Origin: Comamonas resistens
Lineage (GTDB): Bacteria; Pseudomonadota; Gammaproteobacteria; Burkholderiales; Burkholderiaceae_C
DNA length: 64,000 nucleotides
Direction: 5' to 3'
Assembly: GCF_030064165.1 (NCBI RefSeq)
Contig: NZ_CP125947.1
Span: 1,116,001 to 1,180,000, forward strand
Position 1 is the first letter of the stretch; every line of letters begins with the position of its first letter. Positions 20,567-29,190 of the stretch are shown here, piece by piece. Position numbers and translations under genes: made by a program. The notes under the pieces were generated by a model that was given only the letters and a program-made list of their open reading frames with translations, searched no databases and was not told the origin of the DNA.

Positions 20567-21856
20567 ATGCGTCGCCAAACCTTTATCCATGGCCTGATTG
20601 CAGGCGCTGCCACTTTGAGCCTGTCGGGCCTGATCCAGGCACAGACCCCGCTGGAAGTGCCGTTCTATTACCCCGTGGCCGTGGGCGGTCCCATCACCAA
20701 GGTGATTGACGGCTATGCGGCCGAATTCAACAAGGTCCACCCCCAGTACAAGCTCACGCCGGTTTACGCGGGCACCTACCAGGAGACCATCGTCAAGGCA
20801 CTGACGGCCCACAAGGCCGGCAAGGCGCCCGCGACCTCGGTGCTGCTGTCCACCGACATGTTCACGCTGATGGACGAGGACGCGATCGCGCCCATCGACG
20901 ACTTCGTGAAGACCGATGCCGACAAGGCCTGGCTCAAGGGCTTCTATCCGGCTTTCATGGCCAACAGCCAGGCCGGTGGCAAGACCTGGGGCATCCCGTT
21001 CCAGCGCTCTACCGTGGTCATGTACTACAACAAGCAGGCCTTCAAGGAAGCCGGGCTGGACCCCAATAAAGCCCCCCAGAACTGGAAGGAGCTCAAGGAA
21101 GCCGCGCACAAGCTGACCAAGAAGGATGCCAGCGGCAAGGTCGTGCAGTACGGCATCCAGATCCCGTCCACGGGCTTTGCCTACTGGATGCTGCAGACGC
21201 TGACCACGCCCAACGACGCGCTGCTGGCCAACGAGGCCGGCACCAAGGTCACGCTGAACCATCCCAAGGTCATCGAAGCGCTGGACTTCTGGGTCAGCCT
21301 GGTCAAGGAGGGCGTGCATCCGGCCGGCGTGGTGGAGTGGGGCACGACACCCAAGGACTTCATGGAAAAGAAGGCCGCCATCATCGTGACCACGACCGGC
21401 AACCTGACCAATATCAAGGCCAATGCCAAGTTCGATTTCGGCGTGGGCCAGATCGCCGGCAATATCCGCAAGGGCTCGCCCACGGGCGGCGGCAATTTCT
21501 ACATCTTCAAGAAGGCAGCCAAGGAGCAGCAGCAGGCCGCCTTCGAGTTCGCCAAGTGGATCACCCAGCCCGAGCATGCCGCGCAGTGGAGCATGGACAG
21601 CGGCTATGTGGCCGTCTCGCCCGCAGCCTACGAGACGCCCGTGCTCAAGAAGTACGGCCAGGAATTCCCGCAGGCCCTGGTGGCACGCGATCAGCTGCCG
21701 GTGTCGGTGGCCGAGTATTCCACGCATGAGAACCAGCGCGTGACCAAGGTACTCAACGACGCCATCCAGGCGGCCCTGAACGGCAGCAAGACCCCGGCCC
21801 AGGCCATGGAAGAGGCGCAGAAGGAATCCGATCGCATTCTGCGTCGCTACAAGTGA
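20567..21856 (+). CDS. UgpB-like ABC transporter substrate-binding protein
   Basis: This 429-residue periplasmic protein has a signal peptide (RRQTFIHGLIAGAATLSLSG, cleavage near IQA-QT). The body resembles glycerol-3-phosphate binding protein UgpB in several stretches, for example YQETIVKALTAHKAGKAPA, STVVMYYNKQAFKEAGLDP, NLTNIKANAKFDFGVG and the C-terminal AQKESDRILRRYK. That suggests glycerol-3-phosphate or a glycerophosphodiester as ligand, but a sugar cannot be excluded. The start is preceded by GAGGAGGAATTC-like purine-rich sequence. It overlaps the first permease gene by one base. Confidence 0.88.
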   Translation: MRRQTFIHGLIAGAATLSLSGLIQAQTPLEVPFYYPVAVGGPITKVIDGYAAEFNKVHPQYKLTPVYAGTYQETIVKALTAHKAGKAPATSVLLSTDMFTLMDEDAIAPIDDFVKTDADKAWLKGFYPAFMANSQAGGKTWGIPFQRSTVVMYYNKQAFKEAGLDPNKAPQNWKELKEAAHKLTKKDASGKVVQYGIQIPSTGFAYWMLQTLTTPNDALLANEAGTKVTLNHPKVIEALDFWVSLVKEGVHPAGVVEWGTTPKDFMEKKAAIIVTTTGNLTNIKANAKFDFGVGQIAGNIRKGSPTGGGNFYIFKKAAKEQQQAAFEFAKWITQPEHAAQWSMDSGYVAVSPAAYETPVLKKYGQEFPQALVARDQLPVSVAEYSTHENQRVTKVLNDAIQAALNGSKTPAQAMEEAQKESDRILRRYK

Positions 21857-22797
21857 TGAGCGCCACCGCGACCGACAACGCGCGGGGCGGCCTGCGGCCT
21901 GCGGCAGGAGCCCTGGCCGCCGCAGCGGCCCGCCGCGAGGCTGTCCATGCCTGGCTGCTGCTGTTGCCCGCCCTGGTACTGCTGCTGAGCTTCACGCACT
22001 GGCCCACGCTGTCCACGTTCTGGGACAGCTTGCATGCTACGGGGCGCGGCGGGCAGACCGGCGCATGGGCGGGTCTGGAGAACTATGCGGTGATGGTCGA
22101 CGACCCCGTGTTCTGGCAGGCCGTGCGCAACAACCTGTGGTTCGCCGCGGCGACGATCCCTCTGTCCATGGGGTTGGCGCTGCTGATGGCGCTGTGGGTC
22201 AACGAAAAACTGGCCGGCCGGGCCTTTCTGCGCATGGCGTATTTCACGCCCACGGTGCTGCCCATGATCGCCGTGGCCAATATCTGGCTGTTCTTCTACA
22301 CGCCGCAGTACGGTCTGCTCGAGCAGATCCGTGGCGCTGTTGGCTTGGGCGCGCACAACTGGCTGGGCGATCCGTCCACGGCCCTGGCCTGCGTGACCCT
22401 GGTGGCCGTGTGGAAGGAGGCGGGTTTCTTCATGATCTTCTACCTGGCCGCGCTGCAGACGCTGAACCCCAGCCTCAAGGAGGCGGCGGCCATCGAGGGC
22501 GCATCGCGCTGGTATTTCTTTCGCCGCGTGCAGTGGCCGCTGCTCATGCCCACCACGCTGTTCGTGCTGGTCAATGCGGTGATCAATGCCTTCCGCCTGG
22601 TGGACCATATCTTCATCCTCACGCGCGGCGGGCCGGACAATGCCTCCACGCTGCTGCTCTACCATCTGTACGAAGTGGGCTTCAAGTTCTGGGACACCGG
22701 CTATGCGGCGGCCATCACCGTGGTGCTGGTGGTGGTGCTGGCCGGTGTGGCGCTGCTGCAGTTCTTCGTGCTCGACAAAAAGGTGCATTACCAATGA
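21856..22797 (+). CDS. ABC transporter permease, UgpA-like
   Basis: This 313-residue inner-membrane permease has six hydrophobic helices and the EAA loop EAAAIEGASRWYFFRRVQWP, which contacts the ATPase. The ATG at 21856 overlaps the binding-protein stop as TGATG; a GTG one codon earlier is possible but less likely. A longer first cytoplasmic segment is typical for UgpA/MalF partners. Its stop overlaps the next permease as ATGA. Confidence 0.92.
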   Translation: MSATATDNARGGLRPAAGALAAAAARREAVHAWLLLLPALVLLLSFTHWPTLSTFWDSLHATGRGGQTGAWAGLENYAVMVDDPVFWQAVRNNLWFAAATIPLSMGLALLMALWVNEKLAGRAFLRMAYFTPTVLPMIAVANIWLFFYTPQYGLLEQIRGAVGLGAHNWLGDPSTALACVTLVAVWKEAGFFMIFYLAALQTLNPSLKEAAAIEGASRWYFFRRVQWPLLMPTTLFVLVNAVINAFRLVDHIFILTRGGPDNASTLLLYHLYEVGFKFWDTGYAAAITVVLVVVLAGVALLQFFVLDKKVHYQ

Positions 22798-23648
22798 GTG
22801 CCGCTGCACTTTTTTCAACGCGCAATCGCGCTGCGGCGACCATCTATGCCACTTCATGGCTGGACACCGTGGCCGCCTGGTTGCTGGCCTTGCTGTGGAT
22901 ACTGCCGCTGGCCTATGCGGTCTGGACGGCCTTTCATCCGGCCGATGTGTCCACGCGCCTGGATCTGTCCGCCCCCTGGACGCTGCAGAACTTCCGCCAC
23001 GCCTGGGAGGCCGCGCCATTTGCGCGCTACTTCCTCAACACGATGATCCTGGTGGCGCTGATCCTGGCGGCGCAGCTGGTGCTGAGCACGCTGGCGGCCT
23101 TTGCCTTTGCGCGCTACCGCTTTCGCGGCAGCAACGTGGCTTTCGCGCTGGTGCTGGTGCAACTGATGATCATGCCGGACATCCTGCTGGTGGCCAATTA
23201 CCAGACCATGTCGCAGCTGGGCGCCGTCGATACGCTGCTGGGCATAGGCCTGCCGTATTTCGCCTCGGCCTTTGCGATCTTTCTGCTGCGCCAGACCTTT
23301 ATGGGCATCCCCAGGGAGCTGGACGAGGCCGCGCGCGTGGAAGGCGCCAGCACGTTGCAGATCCTCTGGCGTGTCTACGTGCCGCTGGCAAAGCCCGTGT
23401 ACACGGCGTTTGCACTGGTGTCGGTGAGCTTTCACTGGAACAACTTCCTGTGGCCGTTGATCATCACCAACAGCGTGGAATCGCGTCCGCTCACGGTGGG
23501 CCTGCAGGTGTTCTCCAGCGTGGAGTCGGGCGTGGAGTGGTCCACCATCTGTGCGGCCACGCTGATGACCTCGGGCCCGCTGCTGCTGGCCTTTTTGCTG
23601 TTCCAGCGCCAGTTCGTGCAAAGCTTTATGCGCGCCGGCATCAAGTGA
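22794..23648 (+). CDS. ABC transporter permease, UgpE-like
   Basis: This 284-residue permease is the second half of the importer, with six helices and the EAA loop ELDEAARVEGASTLQILWRV. Its ATG lies inside the stop of the upstream permease (ATGA). Open codons extend far upstream in this frame but lie wholly within the first permease gene. C-terminal LFQRQFVQSFMRAGIK is typical of CUT1 permeases. Confidence 0.92.
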   Translation: MSAAALFSTRNRAAATIYATSWLDTVAAWLLALLWILPLAYAVWTAFHPADVSTRLDLSAPWTLQNFRHAWEAAPFARYFLNTMILVALILAAQLVLSTLAAFAFARYRFRGSNVAFALVLVQLMIMPDILLVANYQTMSQLGAVDTLLGIGLPYFASAFAIFLLRQTFMGIPRELDEAARVEGASTLQILWRVYVPLAKPVYTAFALVSVSFHWNNFLWPLIITNSVESRPLTVGLQVFSSVESGVEWSTICAATLMTSGPLLLAFLLFQRQFVQSFMRAGIK

Positions 23649-23702
23649 TTAGCAGGCGGGCGGCGGGGTACAGTGGCGTTCTTGTGTAATGGAGTATTTG
23701 CC

Positions 23703-24098
23703 ATGTCCGGACCCGCTGCAGCAGGCGTGCTGATCTACGCCAAACACCGCGATGCGCTTGCGAACTTCTACGGCAGCGTGCTGGGCATGCAGCAGCTGTA
23801 TCGTGACGAGCATCTGACGGTGATCGCGTCGCCGCAGCTGCAGCTGGTCGTCCATGCCATTCCCGAAGCCATTGCCAGCCAGGTCGGCATTGCCTCGCCG
23901 CCGGCGCGGCGCGAGAACGTGGCGCTCAAGTTCTTTGCCACCGTGCCTTCCATTGCCGAGGCCGCCAGGGCTGCCGAGGTTCTGGGTGGCCAGGTCTTCG
24001 ACGAGCGCTGGCAGGGAGCGGGTTTTGCGGTCTGCAATGCCATGGACTGCGAAGGCAATGTGTTCCAGCTGCGCGAATGGACGGCGGTCCAGGAGTGA
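23703..24098 (+). CDS. VOC (glyoxalase/bleomycin-resistance) family protein
   Basis: This 131-residue protein is one vicinal-oxygen-chelate module: GVLIYAKHRDALANFYGSVLGM at the start and a C-terminal CNAMDCEGNVFQLREW. Family members use a metal site to isomerise, cleave or bind small molecules, but the substrate is not predictable. The expected first metal His is not obvious, although a Glu near the C-terminus (EGNVFQLRE) is in place. It lies 54 bases after the permease gene in the same direction, so it may be co-transcribed. Confidence 0.82.
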   Translation: MSGPAAAGVLIYAKHRDALANFYGSVLGMQQLYRDEHLTVIASPQLQLVVHAIPEAIASQVGIASPPARRENVALKFFATVPSIAEAARAAEVLGGQVFDERWQGAGFAVCNAMDCEGNVFQLREWTAVQE

Positions 24099-24126
24099 CG
24101 CAGCGCCTCTGGTCTGGCGTTGCAGG

Positions 24127-24178
24127 CTTTTAAAACGATAGCTGAAGGCACTTGCTGAATCGGCGTTAGCCCCTTGTT
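24127..24178 (+). repeat. Dispersed imperfect-palindrome repeat, copy 2
   Basis: It carries the family pattern: CTTTTAAAACGATAGCTG, a degenerate centre, then GGCGTTAGCCCCTTG. It sits between the VOC gene and the EEP-family gene. Confidence 0.5.
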
Positions 24179-24195
24179 TGATGCAAAGGAAAAAC

Positions 24196-25068
24196 ATGCA
24201 GATACTGACCTGGAATACGCAGTGGTGCTGTGGCATGGACGGCATGGTCAGCGTGGAGCGCATAGTCCGTCACGCCCTGGAAATGGGCGAAGCAGCTGGC
24301 GGGCTGGATGTGCTGTGCCTGCAGGAAATCGCGGTCAATTACCCGGCGCTGCAGGGCTCTCCTGGCGATCAGTTGGCCGAACTGCGTGCGCTGCTGCCGG
24401 GCTGGGCGGTATTCATGGGCGCCAGCGTGGACGAGTTCACCGCTCAGGGGCGCCAGCGTTTTGGCAATGTGATTGCCACCCGCATGCCCGTGCTGCAGCT
24501 GCAGCATCACCTCTTGCCCATGCCGGCGGATGCCGATATGCGTTGCATGCAGCGCATGTGTTCGGTGGTGACGGTCAGCGATGCAGCTCTGGGGCTGGTG
24601 CGCATCATGACCACGCATCTGGAATATTTTTCAGGGATTCAGCGCATGGCCCAGGCCCAGGCATTGCGTGCCCTGCAGATGCAGGCCTGTGCATTGGCCG
24701 ATGTACCGCCTCGGCCCGCCAGCGATGGCTCTCCCTACCAGACCAAGCCGCACACCCGCCATGCCGTGCTGTGCGGAGACTTCAACTTCGAGCCGCATGA
24801 GGCCGAGTATGCGCAGCTGTCTGCACCATGGGACGGAACCAGCGATGGTGCAAAGCCCGGTCGGTGGCTCAACAGCTGGAGCGTGCTGCATCCGGACAAG
24901 CAGCAACCGCCCACTTTCCGCCTGCTCGATAGAACCTGGGGGCCAGCGCCCGGAGCCTGTGATTTCCTGTGGGTCAGCGATAGCCTGCAAAGCCATGTGA
25001 GGGACTGGCGGGTGGACAGCAGCACTCAGGCGTCCGATCATCAACCTGTATTGCTGGGGTTGGGCTGA
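24196..25068 (+). CDS. Endonuclease/exonuclease/phosphatase (EEP) family hydrolase
   Basis: This 290-residue cytoplasmic protein of the EEP/DNase-I fold shows N-terminal MQILTWNTQW, metal-binding Glu in LCLQEI, GDFNFEPHEAEY and the C-terminal SDHQPVLLGL with the catalytic Asp-His. Family members cut phosphodiester or phosphomonoester bonds in DNA, RNA, lipids or nucleotides. The start at 24196 has AAGGA six bases upstream; earlier in-frame ATGs at 24178 and 24181 lack one. Being downstream of an Ugp-like importer makes a glycerophosphodiester substrate conceivable, but that is inference only. Confidence 0.85.
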   Translation: MQILTWNTQWCCGMDGMVSVERIVRHALEMGEAAGGLDVLCLQEIAVNYPALQGSPGDQLAELRALLPGWAVFMGASVDEFTAQGRQRFGNVIATRMPVLQLQHHLLPMPADADMRCMQRMCSVVTVSDAALGLVRIMTTHLEYFSGIQRMAQAQALRALQMQACALADVPPRPASDGSPYQTKPHTRHAVLCGDFNFEPHEAEYAQLSAPWDGTSDGAKPGRWLNSWSVLHPDKQQPPTFRLLDRTWGPAPGACDFLWVSDSLQSHVRDWRVDSSTQASDHQPVLLGLG

Positions 25069-25122
25069 TCTTGGCCAGAGGCCTTGTGCCCATGTTTTGA
25101 TAGTCATCTGAAGGAGGATTTC

Positions 25123-25677
25123 ATGCATAGCAATATTGCTTCCATGTCCGTCATGTTCCGTCGCAACTGGTGGGCACTTCTGTTGCGTGGTCTGGCCGCC
25201 ATCGTGTTCGGCGTGCTGACCTGGCTGCAGCCCGCCGCATCGGCGGCAGCCCTGGTGCTGGTGTTCGGCATCTATGTGCTGGTGGACGGTGTGCTGGCCA
25301 TTGTTTCTTCCTTCCAGAGCCGTCAGGAGTCACGCCACTGGTGGGTGGTATTGATCTGGGGGCTGATCAGTGCCGTGGTGGGTCTGCTGATGCTGTTCCA
25401 GCCTGCGGTCACGGCGCTGGTGATGACGATCTATATCGGAATCTGGGCGCTGATGACGGGAGTGATGGAGATCGTGGCGGCTATGCGTCTGCGCAAGGAA
25501 ATCCAGGGGGAATGGCTGTTGATCCTGGGCGGCTTGATTTCCGTGCTGTTTGGAATTTTTGTCCTCATGCAGCCGGCTGCCGGAATGATGGCCATGCTAT
25601 GGGTGCTGGCTACCTATGCTGTGGTGTTTGGCGTGTTGATGGTGATCCTGGCTTTCAAGGTCAGAAGGGCTTTCTGA
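25123..25677 (+). CDS. HdeD-like (DUF308) membrane protein
   Basis: This 184-residue inner-membrane protein has six hydrophobic helices arranged as three DUF308 hairpins, for example WWALLLRGLAAIVFGVLTW and WWVVLIWGLISAVVGLLML. E. coli HdeD is linked to acid resistance, but the family's mechanism is unknown. A strong ribosome-binding site (AAGGAGG) fixes the start. A terminator follows. Confidence 0.9.
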   Translation: MHSNIASMSVMFRRNWWALLLRGLAAIVFGVLTWLQPAASAAALVLVFGIYVLVDGVLAIVSSFQSRQESRHWWVVLIWGLISAVVGLLMLFQPAVTALVMTIYIGIWALMTGVMEIVAAMRLRKEIQGEWLLILGGLISVLFGIFVLMQPAAGMMAMLWVLATYAVVFGVLMVILAFKVRRAF

Positions 25678-25696
25678 GGGCAGGGAGCCGATCAGC

Positions 25697-25724
25697 AGCG
25701 GCCCCGGTGCAGGGCCGCTTTTTT
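25697..25724 (+). terminator. Terminator after the HdeD-like gene
   Basis: The stem AGCGGCCC/GGGCCGCT has a seven-base loop and is followed by six Ts, 20 bases past the stop. Confidence 0.87.
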
Positions 25725-25802
25725 GTGTCCATCCGTTGTGCGTGATGCTCCTGTGCCTGGAGCTGCTGCGCATCTTTGGGACAATGGCTCAAAAGGCAAA
25801 CC

Positions 25803-28199
25803 ATGCAGACAACGGACAAGCAACAAGGCAAGAAACTGGCAGGCAGCGCAGCGAGACGGCTGCTATGGGGCGGTACGCTATGGCTGGGACTGATTGGCAG
25901 CAGTCATGCATTGCCGAACTTTGACGAGGTCCGGCGTGAGCATCGTTCGTCGGAGACCCTGCTGCTTTCACGCGAGGGCGAGGAGCTGCAGCGCATACGT
26001 ACCGACAGCACCGTGCGCCGTGGCCCATGGGTGGGCCTGGGCGATGTGTCGCCGGCGCTGCGTACAGCGCTGGTGCTCAGCGAGGACAAGCGGTTCTATG
26101 AACACAGCGGTGTGGACTGGGCGGCGGTGACGGCTGCGGCCTGGGGCAACCTCTGGAACAGCCGCACGCGTGGTGCCAGCACCATCACCATGCAACTGGC
26201 CGGTCTGCTGGACGGCGACTGGCGCCAGGGCCCTGGCGGCCGCACGGTGGTGCAGAAGATCGGCCAGACGGTGGCCGCCCAGGTGCTGGACCGGCGCTGG
26301 CGCAAGGATCAGATTCTGGAAGCCTATCTGAACATGGTGCCGTTTCGCGGCGAGATCGTGGGCATCGAAGCCTTGTCTCAAAGCCTGTTCGGCAAGGCGC
26401 CGCATGGCCTGGATGCGCGAGAGGCGGCCATTGCGGCAGCGCTGGTGCGTGCACCCAATGCCTCGGCCGAACGTGTGGGCCAGCGTGCCTGCGGTGTGCT
26501 GCAGGTGATGGCGCCGGACGATGTGGCGGCCAAGGATTGCAGCGCCATGCAGCTGTATACGGCCAGCGTGTTGCAGCGCAGGCAGTGGCAGCCGGTGGAA
26601 GGCATAGCACCGCACTTTGCGCGGCGCTGGCTGGCGCTGCCGCAGAACAAGGGGCAGGAGCAGGTGCGTTCCACCCTGAGCGCGCCGCTGCAGCGCTTTG
26701 CGGTCAGCAGTCTGCAGCAGCATCTGCGCGAGCTGCAGGGCCGCAATGTGGAGGACGGTGCACTGGTGGTGCTGGACAACCGCAGCGGTGAAATTCTGGC
26801 CTGGGTGGGCTCTTCGGGCACGCTGAGCCAGGCCTCGGAAGTCGATGGCGTCACCGCCATGCGCCAGCCCGGCTCCACGCTCAAGCCTTTTCTCTATGCA
26901 CAGGCGATTGCGGAAAAGCGCATCACCGCTGCATCGCTGATCGAGGATTCCTCGGCCCATATTCCCACGCAGAACGGCCTCTACATCCCGCAGAACTACG
27001 ACCGGCGCTTCAAGGGCTGGGTTTCTGCGCGCACGGCGCTGGCTTCTTCGCTCAACGTGCCGGCGGTGCGCACCCTGGTCATGGTCACGCCCGATGCATT
27101 TTTCGACCAGCTCAAACGCCTGGGCCTGCCGCTGCGCGAAAGCGGCGGCTATTACGGCTTCAGCCTGGCGCTGGGCAGCAGCGAAGTGCCCTTGCTCTAT
27201 CTGACCAATGCCTACCGCGCGCTGGCCAATGGCGGCCAATGGCAGCCCGTGAATTGGGGAGAGAAAACAAAGGAGGGTGCCGTGCAAGCCGTGGATGCGC
27301 GTGCTGCCTTTATCGTGGGCGATATTCTTTCCGACAATATGGCGCGTGCCCCGACCTTCGGTACCGACAGTGTGCTGGCCACGCGCTTCTGGACTGCAGT
27401 GAAGACCGGCACCAGCAAGGACATGCGCGACAACTGGGCCGTGGGTTGGTCGCAGCGCTACACGGTCGGTGTCTGGGTGGGCAATGCGCGTGGCGAGGCC
27501 ATGCACTCGGTCAGCGGCACCAGCGGGGCCGCGCCCATCTGGGCCGAGGTCATGGGCTTTTTGCACCGCAATACGCCAAGCCGTGCGCCCAAGGCTGCAC
27601 AGGGCCTGGTGCAGCAGCAGGTGCAGTTCGGCGCAGGAGCAGGCGGCTCTCCCATCGAAAGCCAGCGTAGCGAATGGTTTGTCGCGGGAACGCAGCAGGC
27701 GGTTTTTGCTATGGATCACATAGCTGATGGCGCTGGACCATCAAGCGCTACAGGCCAAAAAGGCTCAAAGACTGGCGGCACCACAGGTGCGGTGAGCTCA
27801 GTGCGTATCTCGCGTCCGGCCAACGGCACCATCCTGGCATTGGATCCAGACATCCCGCCCGACAGCCAGCGCGTGCAGCTGATTGCCCGTCAGGCTGGCA
27901 TGGCCGCAGAGCAGGACTGGCGCGACAGCAGCTTGCGCTGGCGTCTGGTCACGCGCCAGTATGTGGCGCCGCCCAAGGCTGCAGATGGCAAGCCGCAAGC
28001 GGTGACCCCTGTGGTGCGAGAAGTCCCGCGCGAGCTGGGGCGCGGCAGCCAGCTGGGCTGGTTGCCCTGGCCGGGCCGCCACCGGCTGGAGCTGCTCGAC
28101 GCCTCGGGCAAGGTGCTGGACAGCATCCAGCTGGAGGTGCGTGGGGCAGGGGCTCTGGTGGCCGGACCCGAGCAGATCCGCAGCACGCCACGGCGCTGA
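25803..28199 (+). CDS. pbpC: Penicillin-binding protein 1C
   Basis: This 798-residue bifunctional peptidoglycan synthase is anchored by one N-terminal helix (LLWGGTLWLGLIGS). The glycosyltransferase 51 domain includes EDKRFYEHSGVDW (Glu94) and RGASTITMQLAG. The transpeptidase has SxxK at Ser358 (QPGSTLKPF) and KTGTS at about 534. A C-terminal BiPBP_C beta domain ends the protein. PbpC is the usual genomic partner of the thioester macroglobulin, which here lies 6.5 kb upstream. An in-frame copy of the dispersed repeat encodes about residues 634-655 in the linker before the C-terminal domain. Start chosen at the ATG; a TTG nine codons earlier is possible. Confidence 0.95.
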   Translation: MQTTDKQQGKKLAGSAARRLLWGGTLWLGLIGSSHALPNFDEVRREHRSSETLLLSREGEELQRIRTDSTVRRGPWVGLGDVSPALRTALVLSEDKRFYEHSGVDWAAVTAAAWGNLWNSRTRGASTITMQLAGLLDGDWRQGPGGRTVVQKIGQTVAAQVLDRRWRKDQILEAYLNMVPFRGEIVGIEALSQSLFGKAPHGLDAREAAIAAALVRAPNASAERVGQRACGVLQVMAPDDVAAKDCSAMQLYTASVLQRRQWQPVEGIAPHFARRWLALPQNKGQEQVRSTLSAPLQRFAVSSLQQHLRELQGRNVEDGALVVLDNRSGEILAWVGSSGTLSQASEVDGVTAMRQPGSTLKPFLYAQAIAEKRITAASLIEDSSAHIPTQNGLYIPQNYDRRFKGWVSARTALASSLNVPAVRTLVMVTPDAFFDQLKRLGLPLRESGGYYGFSLALGSSEVPLLYLTNAYRALANGGQWQPVNWGEKTKEGAVQAVDARAAFIVGDILSDNMARAPTFGTDSVLATRFWTAVKTGTSKDMRDNWAVGWSQRYTVGVWVGNARGEAMHSVSGTSGAAPIWAEVMGFLHRNTPSRAPKAAQGLVQQQVQFGAGAGGSPIESQRSEWFVAGTQQAVFAMDHIADGAGPSSATGQKGSKTGGTTGAVSSVRISRPANGTILALDPDIPPDSQRVQLIARQAGMAAEQDWRDSSLRWRLVTRQYVAPPKAADGKPQAVTPVVREVPRELGRGSQLGWLPWPGRHRLELLDASGKVLDSIQLEVRGAGALVAGPEQIRSTPRR
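27703..27766 (+). repeat. Dispersed imperfect-palindrome repeat inside pbpC
   Basis: A well-preserved copy lies inside the coding sequence: GCTATGGATCACATAGCTG, a GCGCT arm, then AAGCGCTACAGGCCAAAAAG. The two GCGCT arms are inverted relative to each other. It is read in frame and gives a low-complexity linker (MDHIADGAGPSSATGQKG) between the transpeptidase and C-terminal domains. Confidence 0.65.
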
Positions 28200-28210
28200 G
28201 TGCCCGCGCT

Positions 28211-29110
28211 TCAGCCGCTCTTGCCCTGATCGAACTGCGCTACCAGAAAGTCCAGCAGTGCACGCAGCTTGGGGGCCATATGCTGGCGCGATGGATAGAC
28301 GGCATAGAGCGTGGTCTTCACCGTGCTCCAGTCCTCCAGGGCGGCCTGCAGCCGGCCTGTGCGCAGGTCTTCCTCGACATAGGGGCGCGGGATCAGGCTG
28401 ATGCCAAAGCCCGCGCGCAGCGCATCGCGCACCGCCAGGCTGGAAGACACCGAATAGCGGGCGTTGACGGCAATTCGTTCCATGTGCCCGTCTTGCTCGA
28501 ATTCCCAGACATCCGCGTGGCCCGAAAGGCTGAAGCGTATAGGGTCCAGGCCCTTGAGATCGGCTGGCGTGCGGGGGCGGCCATGCTTTTCGAAGTAGCC
28601 GGGAGCGGCGCACAGCACATGTGACATGGCCGTCAGCGGGCGCGCGATCAGCGAGCTGTCCTCGAGCCGGTCGCTGCCGCGTATGGCCAGATCGAAGCCT
28701 TCGCGCACGATATCGACACGCCGGTCGTCCAGGTGCAGATCCAGCTGCAGCTCGGGGTAGCGCTCCAGGAAGGCGGGGATGGCAGATGAGATCTGCGTCA
28801 GCGTGAATGTCATCGGGGCGCTGACCTTGAGCAGCCCGCTGGGCGAGGCCTTGATGGGGCATAGCGCCCTGTCGGCATCGGCCAGCGCATCCAGCGCCCG
28901 AGTGACATGTTCCAGATACAGGCGGCCTTCTTCCGTCAGCGCCATGCGCCGCGTGGTGCGATGGATCAGGCGTGCGCCCACATGAGCTTCCAGCTCGGCG
29001 ATGTTCTTGCTGATGGCGGCGGGTGACAGTCCCAGGCTGCGGCCGGCCTCGGCAAAGCTGCCGCGCTCGGCTACGCGGTGAAAGACTTGCAGGGCAATCA
29101 GTCGGTCCAT
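28211..29110 (-). CDS. LysR family transcriptional regulator
   Basis: This 299-residue regulator has an N-terminal winged helix-turn-helix (MDRLIALQVFHRVAERGSF, AGRSLGLSPAAISKNIAELE) and a LysR substrate-binding domain. It is divergent from a nitroreductase-EamA pair, the usual layout for a LysR regulator acting on its neighbours. The start at 29110 was chosen because the upstream codons are not helix-turn-helix-like. The effector is unknown. It converges on pbpC with only 11 bases between the stops. Confidence 0.92.
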   Translation of the reverse strand: MDRLIALQVFHRVAERGSFAEAGRSLGLSPAAISKNIAELEAHVGARLIHRTTRRMALTEEGRLYLEHVTRALDALADADRALCPIKASPSGLLKVSAPMTFTLTQISSAIPAFLERYPELQLDLHLDDRRVDIVREGFDLAIRGSDRLEDSSLIARPLTAMSHVLCAAPGYFEKHGRPRTPADLKGLDPIRFSLSGHADVWEFEQDGHMERIAVNARYSVSSSLAVRDALRAGFGISLIPRPYVEEDLRTGRLQAALEDWSTVKTTLYAVYPSRQHMAPKLRALLDFLVAQFDQGKSG

Positions 29111-29156
29111 GGGATTCTTATTTATTGGTGAATGGTTTCTTTTGAAATACGCCAAT

Positions 29157-29168
29157 TATCAATTGATA
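29157..29168. promoter_or_regulatory. Perfect 12-bp palindrome, candidate LysR operator
   Basis: TATCAATTGATA is a perfect palindrome in the 80-base AT-rich gap between the LysR gene and the nitroreductase gene. It sits 22 bases before the nitroreductase ATG. Position and symmetry fit an operator for the divergent LysR protein; this is inference. Confidence 0.5.
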
Positions 29169-29190
29169 GTGAATTATCTACAGTCGAGCC

